Shown here one piece after another: positions 24,860 through 34,030 of a DNA stretch of 64,000 bases; the stretch's first letter is position 1, and every line of letters starts with the position of its first letter. Position numbers and translations under genes: made by a program. The stretch lies in the NCBI RefSeq assembly GCF_009939005.1, contig NZ_JAACJS010000015.1:312325-376324 (forward strand), in the 5' to 3' direction. Below the pieces are notes generated by a model. The model saw only the letters and a program-made list of their open reading frames with translations. It was not told where the DNA came from and searched no databases. The DNA comes from Sediminibacterium roseum (lineage in GTDB: Bacteria; Bacteroidota; Bacteroidia; Chitinophagales; Chitinophagaceae).

Positions 24860-25736
24860 CATCGGGAGCAACGCAGCAAGGTTATTGATCACCGAAGTGA
24901 CACAGGACAACGAGGGCATCACCCAGTTCAACAAACTCAACCTCGTTCGAGTGCCCCTTCGCCTGGGTTTTGACGTGTTTGAAAAAGGGGAAATCTCCAA
25001 AGAAAAACGCGGCATGGTTCTGCAGACGATGAAAGCGTATGGCCACCTCATCAATGCATACAACGTGAAGAACGTGATCGCCTGTGCCACCAGCGCCATG
25101 CGCGATGCAGCCAATAGCGCAGACATCATCCGCAAGGTTAAACTTGAAACCGGGCTCGAGATCGAGATCATCAGCGGCGAGCTTGAAGCATCCATCATCT
25201 ACGAGAACCATATTGCCGAACACATGAACGTTGACAACAGTTACATGTACATCGACGTGGGCGGCGGCAGCACCGAACTTACTTTTTTCGCAGAAGGGAA
25301 ACTGGTTTTCAAACAATCGTTCAACATCGGAACGATACGCCTGTTGAAAGACATGGTGACCGATAACAAGTGGAACGAGATGAAAGATTTCATCAAAAGC
25401 AAAACCAGGGGCTACAAAAAGATCATCGCCATCGGAACCGGCGGCAACATCAACAAGATCTTTTCGCTGAGCAAGAAAAAAGACGGCAAGCCGCTGAGCC
25501 TGGACATACTGCGTGATTATTACAAGGAATTTTCAAGCTACTCGCTGCAGGACCGCATCAATGTTTACAAGTTGCGCGAAGACCGGGCGGATGTAATTGT
25601 TCCGGCGCTGTTGATCTACATCAATGCAATGCGCTGGGCCGATACGGATGAGATCTATGTTCCCAAGATCGGTTTGGCAGATGGCCTGATACAACACCTG
25701 TATTCCGAACTCTCGGCAAAAGGAATTACTTCTTAA
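24840..25736 (+). CDS. ppx: Exopolyphosphatase (Ppx/GppA family, short form)
   Basis: This enzyme removes terminal phosphates from polyphosphate; some relatives instead hydrolyse pppGpp. The 298-residue protein covers only the two actin-like domains: AAIDIGSNAARLLI at the start, IACATSAMRDAANS, YIDVGGGSTELTFF, and IAIGTGGNINKIFS. The C-terminal HD-type domain of long GppA proteins is absent. It begins with GTG at 24840, inside ppk1, because no ATG is in frame before the first conserved motif. The overlap and pairing with ppk1 argue for a polyphosphate role. Confidence 0.92.
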   Translation: MRLAAIDIGSNAARLLITEVTQDNEGITQFNKLNLVRVPLRLGFDVFEKGEISKEKRGMVLQTMKAYGHLINAYNVKNVIACATSAMRDAANSADIIRKVKLETGLEIEIISGELEASIIYENHIAEHMNVDNSYMYIDVGGGSTELTFFAEGKLVFKQSFNIGTIRLLKDMVTDNKWNEMKDFIKSKTRGYKKIIAIGTGGNINKIFSLSKKKDGKPLSLDILRDYYKEFSSYSLQDRINVYKLREDRADVIVPALLIYINAMRWADTDEIYVPKIGLADGLIQHLYSELSAKGITS

Positions 25737-25883
25737 AAACGGCCGGCACCCTCCTTTTTACCCCGGAACCGAATCGTTCTTCGTAAAACAAATCTTATTG
25801 CTAATTTTACACCGGCATTTGAATATGTTTTATTCTAACGCAGAACCATATTCAACATTCTTCCACGCTTCAAAACAATTCAA

Positions 25884-26699
25884 ATGTCGACACACAAAGA
25901 CGTAAAAAAGATCACCACCAACACATTGCTGAAAATGAAAGCGGCCGGGGAAAAGATCTCCATGATCACCGCTTATGATTATTCCTTCGCAAGATTGTTT
26001 GATAAAGCAGGCATCGATGTTGTGCTTGTGGGCGACAGCGCCAGCAACGTGATGGCCGGCAACGAAACCACTTTATCGATCACGCTCGAGCAGATGATCT
26101 ACCATGCGCAATGCGTGGTACGCGGCATCGACAGGAGCCTGGTGGTGGTAGACCTGCCGTTTGGCTCTTACCAATCCAATCCCGATATAGCGGTCGCTTC
26201 GGCCATCCGCATCATGAAAGAGACCAATGGCCATTCGGTAAAACTGGAAGGCGGAGCAGAAGTGATCGACAGCATCAGGCGCATCGTGAGCGCAGGCATA
26301 CCGGTAATGGGGCATCTCGGCCTCACGCCCCAATCGATCTACAAATTCGGCACCTACACTGTTCGCGCCAAAGAAGAAATGGAAGCAGAGAAACTCCGCA
26401 AAGACGCGCTCCTGCTACAGGAAGCCGGCTGCTATGCCATAGTGCTTGAAAAGATACCGGCCGCACTGGCACGCGAAGTGAGCACGAGCCTGGCCATTCC
26501 CACCATCGGGATTGGGGCCGGCAATGCATGCGACGGACAGGTGCTGGTGATGCACGATATGTTGGGAATTAATAACGAATTCAAGCCCCGTTTCCTCCGC
26601 CAATACCTTAATTTAGAGCAACAGGTGACAGGCGCGGTACAGCAATACATCAGGGACGTAAAATCGCACGACTTCCCCAATGAGGGCGAATCGTATTGA
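25884..26699 (+). CDS. panB: 3-methyl-2-oxobutanoate hydroxymethyltransferase (ketopantoate hydroxymethyltransferase)
   Basis: PanB transfers a hydroxymethyl group from methylenetetrahydrofolate to ketoisovalerate, the first step towards pantothenate. The 271-residue TIM-barrel protein shows [37 protein letters not shown] (metal-binding Asp), [32 protein letters not shown], and [20 protein letters not shown]. Length is normal. It stands alone between ppx and the small-peptide/LytTR group. It works with panC, located about 5 kb upstream in the same orientation. Confidence 0.97.
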   Translation: MSTHKDVKKITTNTLLKMKAAGEKISMITAYDYSFARLFDKAGIDVVLVGDSASNVMAGNETTLSITLEQMIYHAQCVVRGIDRSLVVVDLPFGSYQSNPDIAVASAIRIMKETNGHSVKLEGGAEVIDSIRRIVSAGIPVMGHLGLTPQSIYKFGTYTVRAKEEMEAEKLRKDALLLQEAGCYAIVLEKIPAALAREVSTSLAIPTIGIGAGNACDGQVLVMHDMLGINNEFKPRFLRQYLNLEQQVTGAVQQYIRDVKSHDFPNEGESY

Positions 26700-26764
26700 T
26701 TTTTTTTCACCGATAAGACCGCAACGTTCACCCATATTGTGATTCCGCGTACGTAACGCTTAAC

Positions 26765-26772
26765 TAGTTTTG
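26765..26772 (+). promoter_or_regulatory. Putative -7 box for the small peptide/LytTR group
   Basis: TAGTTTTG matches TAnnTTTG exactly, 17 bases before the ATG of the 43-residue ORF. A TTG at 26737-26739 is 25 bases upstream, slightly longer than usual spacing. Transcription from here would cover the peptide and then the histidine kinase and response regulator. Confidence 0.45.
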
Positions 26773-26789
26773 ACCTAAACTACTGCAAC

Positions 26790-26921
26790 ATGAGAAAGCT
26801 GATCCCATTGGCGGTGCTGGCTATCGCCTGTATTTCAACGAAGACAATGGCGCACCCGTTGCGCCAGCAGGATTCAACAAAGAACATCCACATCTGGACA
26901 AAACACCTGATGAATTTTTGA
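26790..26921 (+). CDS. Very short secreted peptide (43 residues)
   Basis: An ATG at 26790 opens 43 codons to a TGA at 26919-26921. The product starts MRKLIPLAVLAIACISTKTM, a basic and hydrophobic signal peptide, followed by an Ala-His cleavage point (TMA-HP). The predicted mature part has 22 residues with no cysteine, rich in His, Lys, Gln and Trp. It sits 27 bases before a histidine kinase gene and has its own -7 box. It could be a true secreted peptide, a leader, or the stump of a once longer gene; a short duplication (GATGAATTTTT twice) spans its stop codon. Coding status is plausible, not certain. Confidence 0.45.
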   Translation: MRKLIPLAVLAIACISTKTMAHPLRQQDSTKNIHIWTKHLMNF

Positions 26922-26948
26922 TTGATGAATTTTTAAAACACAAGGTTC

Positions 26949-28046
26949 TTGAGAAACGACAACAAAAAAATTGTAACCCTGATCGCGCACATAGCGGCGT
27001 GGGTCTGCTTTTTTACTTTACCCTACCTCGTCTTTTACCCAAGGATGAGCAATTTCACGATCAGCAACCATACCATCGCATCGATCGTTACAACCAATGT
27101 TTTCCTGGTATTGTTTTACTACATCAATACCATGTTCCTCATACCAAAATTCCTGGTAAAGGAAAGATGGTGGGTTTATATTTTGTCGATCGCCGTTTGT
27201 CTTTGGATCTTTTTGTATGCGCCAAGACAGATCGCTACGCTGATTGCCGAACCGGAACCTTTTAACCCGGCCAACAGGCCATACATCAAAAACCCGCTGT
27301 ACAAGGGCAAATATCCATTGGATGGGGCGATGCGCGGCGGGCAAAGACCGGGCAGCGAGGCTTACAACACGATCCTGTTTTTGCTGATCTTCACCGTAGG
27401 AACATCCATATCCGTTATCCAGCGCTGGTTAAAAACAGAGCAGAACCGCAAAGAAACAGAGAACGAAAAACTGAACACGGAGCTTTCGTTCCTGAAATCG
27501 CAGGTGAACCCGCATTTCTTTTTCAACACATTGAACAATATCTATTCGCTTGCCGTGGTAAGAAGCGAAAAAACAGCGCCCGCGGTAATGAAGCTCTCTG
27601 CGATCATGCGCTATATTCTTACGGAAACACAACGCGATTATGTGCCGCTGAGCAATGAAGTGGATTTCATTCACAACTTTATCGACCTGCAGAAAGTGCG
27701 CCTCACAGACAAAGTGGTGCTCAATTTTTCAACAGAAGGAAGCATCGATAATTTACTGGTGGCGCCGTTGCTGTTCATTCCTTTTGTGGAGAACGCATTT
27801 AAATACGGGGTGAGCACGAAGGAATCGTCGAACATCAGCATCCTGGTAAAAACAGAAGGGAGCAGGATCATCTTCACCTCTGCAAACTATGTTGTTCCGT
27901 CGGAAAACAACCTGATGGAAAATACAGGCATCGGCATCAACAATGTGAAACGCCGGCTGGAGCTGATGTATCCCGACAAACACAAGCTGATCACAACGGA
28001 AAAAAACAATTACTATAACGTTCAATTAGAGATAGAAACAGCCTGA
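26949..28046 (+). CDS. LytS-type sensor histidine kinase
   Basis: A 365-residue membrane kinase of the His_kinase (PF06580) type. Four membrane segments lie at about 9-30, 45-66, 74-92 and 140-158. They are followed by the phosphoacceptor region SQVNPHFFFNTLNNI (His189), the N-box FIPFVENAFKYGV and the G-box GIGINNVKRRL. It starts with TTG at 26949: the frame is bounded by a stop at 26934 and the first ATG would cut off the first membrane segment. The stop codon overlaps the response-regulator start by one base. Stimulus unknown. Confidence 0.9.
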   Translation: MRNDNKKIVTLIAHIAAWVCFFTLPYLVFYPRMSNFTISNHTIASIVTTNVFLVLFYYINTMFLIPKFLVKERWWVYILSIAVCLWIFLYAPRQIATLIAEPEPFNPANRPYIKNPLYKGKYPLDGAMRGGQRPGSEAYNTILFLLIFTVGTSISVIQRWLKTEQNRKETENEKLNTELSFLKSQVNPHFFFNTLNNIYSLAVVRSEKTAPAVMKLSAIMRYILTETQRDYVPLSNEVDFIHNFIDLQKVRLTDKVVLNFSTEGSIDNLLVAPLLFIPFVENAFKYGVSTKESSNISILVKTEGSRIIFTSANYVVPSENNLMENTGIGINNVKRRLELMYPDKHKLITTEKNNYYNVQLEIETA

Positions 28047-28744
28047 TGATACATTGTATAGCCATTGACGACGAACCCTTAGCACTGCAGTTGATCAACG
28101 AATACTGCAGCAAGATCTCTTTCCTCAAACTGGAAAAGACGTTCACCAATACAGACGAAGCGAAAGTATACCTGCAGGATAACCAGGTGGATCTTCTTTT
28201 TCTCGACATACAGATGCCCGACATCAACGGTATGCAGTTTTATAAAGGGCTCACACAAAAACCGCCGGTGATCTTTACCACCGCCTACAAGGATTTTGCG
28301 GCCGAGGGTTTTAACGTGGATGCGGTTGATTACCTGCTGAAACCTTTTGAATACGACCGCTTTTTAAAGGCCTGCTACAAAGCCAATGAATACCTCGAGT
28401 TCCTGAGCACACAGGAACTGCAGCTCAACTCCATTTTTGTGAAGGTGAACTACGAGATCATGAAGATCAACCTGAAAGACATAGAACTGATAGAGGCGCT
28501 GGACGATTACATCAAGATTTACATCAAACCCAATCCTGTACTCACCTTAATGACACTCAAGAGCATACAGGAAAAACTACCGGCGCGCGATTTTGTAAGG
28601 GTACACAGGTCGTTCATCGTGCCGCTGGCCAAAATAGAAAAGTTCAGTAAAACCAAACTCTGGACGGCAGGCAAAGAGATCCCGATCGGCAGCAGCTACA
28701 GCCAGGTATACGATCAACTGCTTGCGTTGTCAAAAACAAAATGA
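28046..28744 (+). CDS. LytTR-family response regulator
   Basis: A 232-residue regulator with an N-terminal receiver domain (CIAIDDEPLALQLI; phosphoacceptor Asp54 in LFLDIQMPDI; switch Lys in YLLKPFEYDRF) and a C-terminal LytTR DNA-binding domain from about residue 135 (SIFVKVNYEIMKINLKDIEL, then FVRVHRSFIVPL). Such regulators bind direct repeats at target promoters. Its start overlaps the kinase stop (TGATG), so the two are made together. A strong terminator follows at 28856-28898. Targets cannot be read from the window. Confidence 0.93.
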   Translation: MIHCIAIDDEPLALQLINEYCSKISFLKLEKTFTNTDEAKVYLQDNQVDLLFLDIQMPDINGMQFYKGLTQKPPVIFTTAYKDFAAEGFNVDAVDYLLKPFEYDRFLKACYKANEYLEFLSTQELQLNSIFVKVNYEIMKINLKDIELIEALDDYIKIYIKPNPVLTLMTLKSIQEKLPARDFVRVHRSFIVPLAKIEKFSKTKLWTAGKEIPIGSSYSQVYDQLLALSKTK

Positions 28745-28855
28745 TTTCCCCGATTAAGATGCGCTGCTCGCCTATATAGTTTGCATTTGGGCCAACAGGA
28801 AAATAAATTTGTGAGGATCATTTTTTCATAAATGTTTCATGCAAGGTTTTGAAAT

Positions 28856-28898
28856 AGGTATTACAGGGATGTTCCCATCCGTTGTAATACCTTTTTTT
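28856..28898 (+). terminator. Rho-independent terminator after the LytS/LytTR operon
   Basis: AGGTATTACA and TGTAATACCT arms enclose an inner GGATG/CATCC stem, followed by seven Ts. It is about 110 bases past the response-regulator stop codon and ends before the ALDH promoter. Confidence 0.85.
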
Positions 28899-28969
28899 AT
28901 GGGCAGCACCTGGGCTCTTTGCAGAAAATCAAGCCCGTGGCTACTACCGGTTCTCAACGCCAAACTCCC

Positions 28970-28977
28970 TACCTTTG
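28970..28977 (+). promoter_or_regulatory. Putative -7 box abutting the ALDH start codon
   Basis: TACCTTTG is followed by CCCC and the ATG at 28982. It matches TAnnTTTG exactly and repeats the 4-base geometry seen elsewhere. No clear -33 TTG. Confidence 0.45.
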
Positions 28978-28981
28978 CCCC

Positions 28982-30508
28982 ATGGAATTTCTGAACCACC
29001 TCAATATCTCCTCCAACAACGCCGGTGTTTCTACCGGAACGCAATGGATCAACAGCAATGGCGAAACGATCGATTCCTTTTCGCCCGTAGATGGTAAAAA
29101 AATCGGATCGGTAACAGCGGCCGACAGGCCCTCGTACGACGCTGCCATTGCAAAAGCGCAGGAAGCATTTGCAGAATGGCGCACCTGGCCGGCGCCGAAA
29201 CGTGGAGAGATCGTAAGACAGGTGGGCGATGCGTTGCGCGCGAACAAAGAACCACTCGGCAAACTTGTGAGTTATGAAATGGGAAAGAGCCTCCAGGAAG
29301 GTTATGGCGAGGTACAGGAGATGATCGATATATGTGATTTTGCCACGGGGCTCTCACGCCAGCTCTACGGCCTCACCATGCACAGCGAGCGGCCCGCACA
29401 CAGGATGTATGAGCAATGGCACCCGCTGGGCGTCGTGGGTATCATTTCCGCGTTCAATTTCCCGGTAGCGGTATGGGCCTGGAACAGCGCGCTGTCGTGG
29501 GTCTGCGGCAATGTTACCGTTTGGAAACCTAGCGAGAAAACACCATTGTGCGGCATTGCCGTGCAAACCATCATTGCAGGTGTTTTTGAAAAGAACAATG
29601 TACCCGAAGGCGTTAACGTGCTGGTACAAGGCGGAAGAGAGGTAGGCGAATGGATCAGCCACGACACCCGCATTCCCCTGGTATCCGCAACCGGTTCCAC
29701 ACGCATGGGCAAAGCGCTGAGCGCCGTGGTAGCAGCACGCCTCGGCAGGTCCATTCTTGAACTGGGTGGCAACAACGCCATCATCATATCCAAAAATGCC
29801 GACCTCGACATGGCATTGATCGGGTCGGTGTTTGGAGCGGTGGGTACCGCAGGACAACGATGCACCACCACGCGCAGGCTCATCATCCACGAAGATGTTT
29901 ACGATGCGTTCAAAGCGAAACTCGTAAAGGCCTACGGGCAACTGCGGATAGGAAACCCACTGGATGTGAATTACCATGTAGGGCCCTTGATCGATACGGA
30001 TGCGGTGAATATGTACCTGCAATCCATCGAAGCCTGCAAACAACAGGGCGGTAATTTTATCGTGGATGGCGGTGTGATGAGTGGTGATGGGTATGAAAGC
30101 GGCTGCTATGTAAAACCATGCATCGCAGAAGCAAACAATGATCTCCCGATCGTTCAGCACGAAACCTTTGCGCCCATTCTTTACCTTATGAAATACAAAA
30201 CCATCGACGAGGCCATCGCCCTGCAGAATGGTGTGCCGCAGGGACTCTCCTCTTCTATCATGACACTCAATATGCGCGAAGCAGAACAATTCCTTTCACA
30301 CACAGGAAGCGACTGCGGTATCGCCAATGTAAACATAGGCACAAGCGGTGCAGAGATAGGCGGCGCCTTTGGCGGAGAAAAAGAAACCGGCGGCGGAAGA
30401 GAAAGCGGAAGCGACGCATGGAAAGCGTATATGCGCAGGCAAACCAACACCATCAACTGGAGCGACAAACTTCCGTTGGCACAAGGGATCAAATTCGATT
30501 TGAGCTAG
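28982..30508 (+). CDS. Aldehyde dehydrogenase, ALDH7/antiquitin type (aminoadipate semialdehyde dehydrogenase-like)
   Basis: A 508-residue NAD-dependent dehydrogenase. The catalytic Cys294 lies in TAGQRCTTTRRL and the general base Glu260 in ILELGGNNAI; the cofactor motif is SATGSTRMGK near 235. The substrate tunnel sequence ISAFNFPVAVWAWN and the overall pattern match ALDH7 enzymes, which oxidise alpha-aminoadipate semialdehyde in lysine breakdown. I start it at ATG 28982 because the upstream extension is not protein-like and contains the promoter. No other lysine-degradation gene is adjacent, so the substrate is inferred from family only. Confidence 0.9.
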   Translation: MEFLNHLNISSNNAGVSTGTQWINSNGETIDSFSPVDGKKIGSVTAADRPSYDAAIAKAQEAFAEWRTWPAPKRGEIVRQVGDALRANKEPLGKLVSYEMGKSLQEGYGEVQEMIDICDFATGLSRQLYGLTMHSERPAHRMYEQWHPLGVVGIISAFNFPVAVWAWNSALSWVCGNVTVWKPSEKTPLCGIAVQTIIAGVFEKNNVPEGVNVLVQGGREVGEWISHDTRIPLVSATGSTRMGKALSAVVAARLGRSILELGGNNAIIISKNADLDMALIGSVFGAVGTAGQRCTTTRRLIIHEDVYDAFKAKLVKAYGQLRIGNPLDVNYHVGPLIDTDAVNMYLQSIEACKQQGGNFIVDGGVMSGDGYESGCYVKPCIAEANNDLPIVQHETFAPILYLMKYKTIDEAIALQNGVPQGLSSSIMTLNMREAEQFLSHTGSDCGIANVNIGTSGAEIGGAFGGEKETGGGRESGSDAWKAYMRRQTNTINWSDKLPLAQGIKFDLS

Positions 30509-30607
30509 CAACAGATCCGTGATTGTCGTGAACGACCCGTAGATTGTCGCGCCACACCCCCTGCTTTTACACGCGGTGAAATAATTTTATGTCCTAATTA
30601 AATCACC

Positions 30608-31117
30608 ATGAAAGACCAGATCCTCGCAGCACTTTCCACCAATACGACGGCTTTTTTAGCGGCCGTTCAACAATTCACCCAGGAGCAATTTAACCAGGTT
30701 CCTTTTGAAGGGAGCTGGACAGCCGGCCAGGTTGCGCAACATATTTTAAAGGCCGAAACAGGCATGCCCGCCGTATGGAAAGGCGAATCTATTGCCACCG
30801 ACCGGCCGGTTGACGAGAAGGCGGGTATATTGAATCATATCTTTCTTGATTTTACCACGCAATTGAAATCGCCCGACTTCATCCTGCCAACAGGTGAGCC
30901 GAAGAACAAAACCGAGATCTACGAGGCGCTGAAAAGCAATCGCGCAGCGATCGAGTCGCTCGCCGCGGAGATCGACCTCGAACGCACGTATACCGCGTTC
31001 TCCATGCCAAAATTGGGCACACTTACGGGCATAGAGGCCATCACCTTTATCATGGCGCATTCAACCCGGCATGCACAGCAACTCAACCGGATCTACGCGG
31101 CCCTGCATAAAGATTAG
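30608..31117 (+). CDS. DinB-family protein
   Basis: A 169-residue four-helix-bundle protein of the DinB/YfiT superfamily: FEGSWTAGQVAQHILKAETG near residue 36 supplies the first metal-binding His, and IMAHSTRHAQQLNRI at the C-terminus supplies the HxxxH pair. These proteins bind a divalent metal, and some are thiol-dependent S-transferases, but most have no known substrate. It appears monocistronic. A second DinB-like gene lies at 36570-37082, similar in length but clearly different in sequence. Confidence 0.87.
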   Translation: MKDQILAALSTNTTAFLAAVQQFTQEQFNQVPFEGSWTAGQVAQHILKAETGMPAVWKGESIATDRPVDEKAGILNHIFLDFTTQLKSPDFILPTGEPKNKTEIYEALKSNRAAIESLAAEIDLERTYTAFSMPKLGTLTGIEAITFIMAHSTRHAQQLNRIYAALHKD

Positions 31118-31213
31118 GGTTATAACCGTACCGCCTACCACTCATGTAATAATCGCATGGCAAGGAAACCTTCTTCGTTAATTGCCCGTTCCCGTTGCAA
31201 TTAAAACGCTGCT

Positions 31214-32080
31214 ATGAAAAAGATGATGCTGGTGCTATGCCTGGGCGTGCAGATCGCTTATGCGCAAAGCGCTGATGACTCCATCAAAACACAGATCAGG
31301 AAGATTGATGGCAACCTGTATTTCATCGACTGCGTCAATGGATTTGGCGGTGGCAATGTTACCGCATCCATTGGTGAGGATGGCATCCTGCTTGCCGATG
31401 ATATGTACGCCATGATGTCGGCCAGGCTCAGGGCCACACTGGCAACCATCTCGGCCAAACCGGTGCGCATCGTTCTCAATTCCCATTTCCATGGCGATCA
31501 CATACAGGGCAATTCCGGTTTCAGGGAGTCGGCGGTAATTGTTGCACACAGGAACGTGGCCGCGAGATTGATCAGGAACAATTCCTCGAAAGCCCTGTTG
31601 CCGCATGTATCTTTTTCAGACAGCCTCACGATCCGTTTCAATGGCGAAGACATCAGGCTCATCCATTTCCCCTACAGCCATACCGATGGCGATGCCGCGA
31701 TCTATTTTACCGGATCAAAAGTGCTGCACCTCGGCGATATGTTCTTCTTCGGTATGTTTCCCGCGGTGTATGCAGAGGGCGGGGGCAACATCAGGCAACT
31801 GGTGTCATCGATCGATCAATTGTTACAGCAGATCCCACCCGACGCGCACGTAGTGCCGGGGCATGGCGCACTGGCAACGATGAGGGACCTTGCAGACTAT
31901 GCGGCGATGCTGAAAGAAACCATCGCCATCGTGGAAACAAACCTCAGGAACGGGAAAACGCTCGAACAGATGAGAACGGAAAAAGTGCTGGCCAAATACG
32001 ATGCCCTGGGCAGCGGCGGCGCACAAACCACAGACCAGTACCTTGGAATGCTGGTGAAATTGTTGACAGAGAAAAAATGA
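31214..32080 (+). CDS. Secreted MBL-fold metallo-hydrolase
   Basis: A 288-residue exported protein with signal peptide (MKKMMLVLCLGVQIAYAQ) and a metallo-beta-lactamase fold. The zinc motif HFHGDH is at 91-96; later metal ligands appear in FPYSHTDGDAAIYF, HLGDMFF and VVPGHGALA. This layout is common to many hydrolases (lactonases, sulfatases, cyclases) as well as to class B beta-lactamases; nothing in the sequence shows antibiotic hydrolysis. It is followed by a 60-codon membrane-protein gene and a VOC gene in the same orientation, possibly co-transcribed. Confidence 0.88.
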   Translation: MKKMMLVLCLGVQIAYAQSADDSIKTQIRKIDGNLYFIDCVNGFGGGNVTASIGEDGILLADDMYAMMSARLRATLATISAKPVRIVLNSHFHGDHIQGNSGFRESAVIVAHRNVAARLIRNNSSKALLPHVSFSDSLTIRFNGEDIRLIHFPYSHTDGDAAIYFTGSKVLHLGDMFFFGMFPAVYAEGGGNIRQLVSSIDQLLQQIPPDAHVVPGHGALATMRDLADYAAMLKETIAIVETNLRNGKTLEQMRTEKVLAKYDALGSGGAQTTDQYLGMLVKLLTEKK

Positions 32081-32115
32081 TTGCTTAACTTTAACCATAA
32101 CCAAATCCTTGTTCC

Positions 32116-32298
32116 ATGAAAAATGTGATCGCTTATATGCTCGCCTGCCTGATCGTTGGTACAGGTGTATATTTATTGATGCATTACGTTTTCGGACTTT
32201 CTTCAACCGATTCGATATGGAATGCGGCGATAGGCGTAAGCGCGGGATGGGCCGCAGAGGAAATAACAAGGTTCTTCAAGAAGCGGAAAGCAGCCTGA
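32116..32298 (+). CDS. Small membrane protein (60 residues)
   Basis: The product begins MKNVIAYMLACLIVGTGVYL, a membrane segment of about 20 residues. A short turn (FGLSSTDSIWNAA) and a second weakly hydrophobic stretch follow, ending in a basic tail (RFFKKRKAA) expected on the cytoplasmic side. I do not recognise a named family. It lies 35 bases after the MBL gene and 22 bases before the VOC gene, all on the plus strand. A longer overlapping frame reads as shadow sequence. Confidence 0.6.
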   Translation: MKNVIAYMLACLIVGTGVYLLMHYVFGLSSTDSIWNAAIGVSAGWAAEEITRFFKKRKAA

Positions 32299-32320
32299 GC
32301 CTCTCACAAGATCATTACAA

Positions 32321-32695
32321 ATGAAATGTATTCCCATATTACGATGCAGCGACCCCGAACGGTCGCTGCAGTTTTATACCCATGTGCTCGACTTTACTTT
32401 GAAATACGCAAACAACAAGGCAACCGACCCCGTTGTCACGCTCATCAATAACGGGATGGAAATGCAGTTGTGCGGATTTGATGGCAGCACCAGTATCATC
32501 ATCAATATTCTTGTAAACGATGTAGACGCGCTGTTTGCAAAATACACGGGACGCGGACTGCAACAACCGGGTAAAAAAGGATCGCCCGTTCACCAATCAC
32601 CCATCGACCAGACCTGGGGCATGCGTGAGTTTTATGTGACCGACACAGATGGGCATACACTGCGCTTTGGGCAACCCATCCAGGAAAAAGGATAA
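32321..32695 (+). CDS. VOC-family (glyoxalase/bleomycin-resistance-like) protein
   Basis: A 124-residue protein with two beta-alpha-beta-beta-beta modules: IPILRCSDPERSLQFYTHVL opens the first and WGMREFYVTDTDGHTLRFGQ closes the second. The final acidic/His positions that bind metal in glyoxalases are partly present. The family covers isomerases, dioxygenases and drug-binding proteins; I cannot choose. It follows the 60-residue membrane protein in the same direction and precedes an MFS transporter by about 70 bases. Confidence 0.85.
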   Translation: MKCIPILRCSDPERSLQFYTHVLDFTLKYANNKATDPVVTLINNGMEMQLCGFDGSTSIIINILVNDVDALFAKYTGRGLQQPGKKGSPVHQSPIDQTWGMREFYVTDTDGHTLRFGQPIQEKG

Positions 32696-32768
32696 CCCAT
32701 TCATCGAACGGTATAGTCATTTGCAACAATATCCGTATCGGCAAACCTGCGATTGAACAACGACCGGA

Positions 32769-33974
32769 ATGGAACAAACCAAAACACCATCCATGAAAAG
32801 AGTTTTACCTATTATAGTGATCTCGCAATTCCTCTGCACTTCCTTGTGGTTTGCGGGTAATGCCATCATGCCCGATATCGCGCAGCGTTATCATATAGAA
32901 CCCACGTTTCTCGGCCACATCACCAGTGCCGTTCAGCTCGGTTTTATTACGGGAACCCTTGCGTTTGCCGTGTTTACCATTGCCGACCGTTTCTCTCCCG
33001 TTCATGTTTTTTTCACGGCATCCATTGCGGCCTCGTTGTGCAATGCGGGTATGAGTATGGACGGCATTTCCCTTAGCGCTCTCCTGGTGTTCCGGTTTCT
33101 CACCGGCTTTTTTCTCGCAGGCATTTACCCCGTTGGCATGAAGATCGCCTCGGATCATTTTCAGAAAGGATTGGGCCGCTCATTGGGTTTCCTGGTGGGC
33201 GCGCTTGTACTGGGCACCGCGTTTCCGCACCTGCTCAAAAGCTTTACACTTCACCTGCCGTGGCGATCTGTTTTATACGCAACCTCTGTTTTATCGCTGG
33301 TGGGCGGCGCTTGCATGTTGTTGTTCGTACCCAATGGCCCGCACCGGAAGCCCGGGCAGAAAATACGGCTCACCGCATTCTTATCCGGTTTCAAAAACGC
33401 ATCGTTTCGCGGCGCAGCATTCGGTTATTTCGGGCATATGTGGGAGCTGTATACGTTTTGGGCATTCATCCCTGTGATGGTTGCCACCTATCTGCGTTAC
33501 CATCCCGGAACCGATCTTAATATTTCATTCATCGCATTTTTAGTGATCGGCATTGGAAGCATAGGCTGCGCAAGCGGCGGGCTGTTGTCACAAAGATTCA
33601 ATACGAGGAATGTTGCGGGGCTGGCCCTGTTTTCATCAGGATTGTGTTGCCTGTTGTCTCCATTGGTGCTGCTGTACGCACCCGTATGGTTGCTGGTGCC
33701 TTTTTTGTTGATATGGGGAATGATGGCAACAGCCGATTCCCCACTCTTCTCAACACTTGTTGCCCAGAATGCACCCGGCGAATCGAGAGGCACCGCGCTA
33801 ACCATTATCAATTGCCTCGGTTTCGCCATCACGATCGTGAGCATCCAGGTGATCCAGGCATTGATGAAAGAATCAAATGCAGTCTACATCTACCTCATGC
33901 TCGCGCCAGGACCTTTGTTTGGTTTGCTTGCACTGTTCTACAAAAGAAAAGCTGCAGGCATCGAACCGGAATAA
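32769..33974 (+). CDS. Major facilitator superfamily transporter
   Basis: A 401-residue inner-membrane transporter with about twelve hydrophobic segments. The N-terminal half shows SLWFAGNAIMPDIAQRY and an MFS loop-like stretch AVFTIADRFSPVHVF (positions 2-3). The second half begins after NGPHRKPGQKIRLTAF. Substrate cannot be predicted. An ATG at 32793 (MKRVLPIIVISQF) is an alternative start. It ends the group of same-strand genes beginning with the MBL hydrolase and faces the convergent CHRD gene. Confidence 0.88.
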   Translation: MEQTKTPSMKRVLPIIVISQFLCTSLWFAGNAIMPDIAQRYHIEPTFLGHITSAVQLGFITGTLAFAVFTIADRFSPVHVFFTASIAASLCNAGMSMDGISLSALLVFRFLTGFFLAGIYPVGMKIASDHFQKGLGRSLGFLVGALVLGTAFPHLLKSFTLHLPWRSVLYATSVLSLVGGACMLLFVPNGPHRKPGQKIRLTAFLSGFKNASFRGAAFGYFGHMWELYTFWAFIPVMVATYLRYHPGTDLNISFIAFLVIGIGSIGCASGGLLSQRFNTRNVAGLALFSSGLCCLLSPLVLLYAPVWLLVPFLLIWGMMATADSPLFSTLVAQNAPGESRGTALTIINCLGFAITIVSIQVIQALMKESNAVYIYLMLAPGPLFGLLALFYKRKAAGIEPE

Positions 33975-34030
33975 AACCGGTGCAACACCTGCAGCCTTAA
34001 AAACTCTTGTTTAATGAAAACGCACCAGGC

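Noticed and set aside
29354..30289. Long minus-strand ORF opposite the ALDH gene (311 codons)
   Set aside because: Antisense shadow of a conserved enzyme, with Cys/His-rich non-protein-like translation.
31214..32080. Class B beta-lactamase (antibiotic resistance)
   Set aside because: The MBL motif alone is shared by many hydrolases; no feature here is specific to beta-lactamases.
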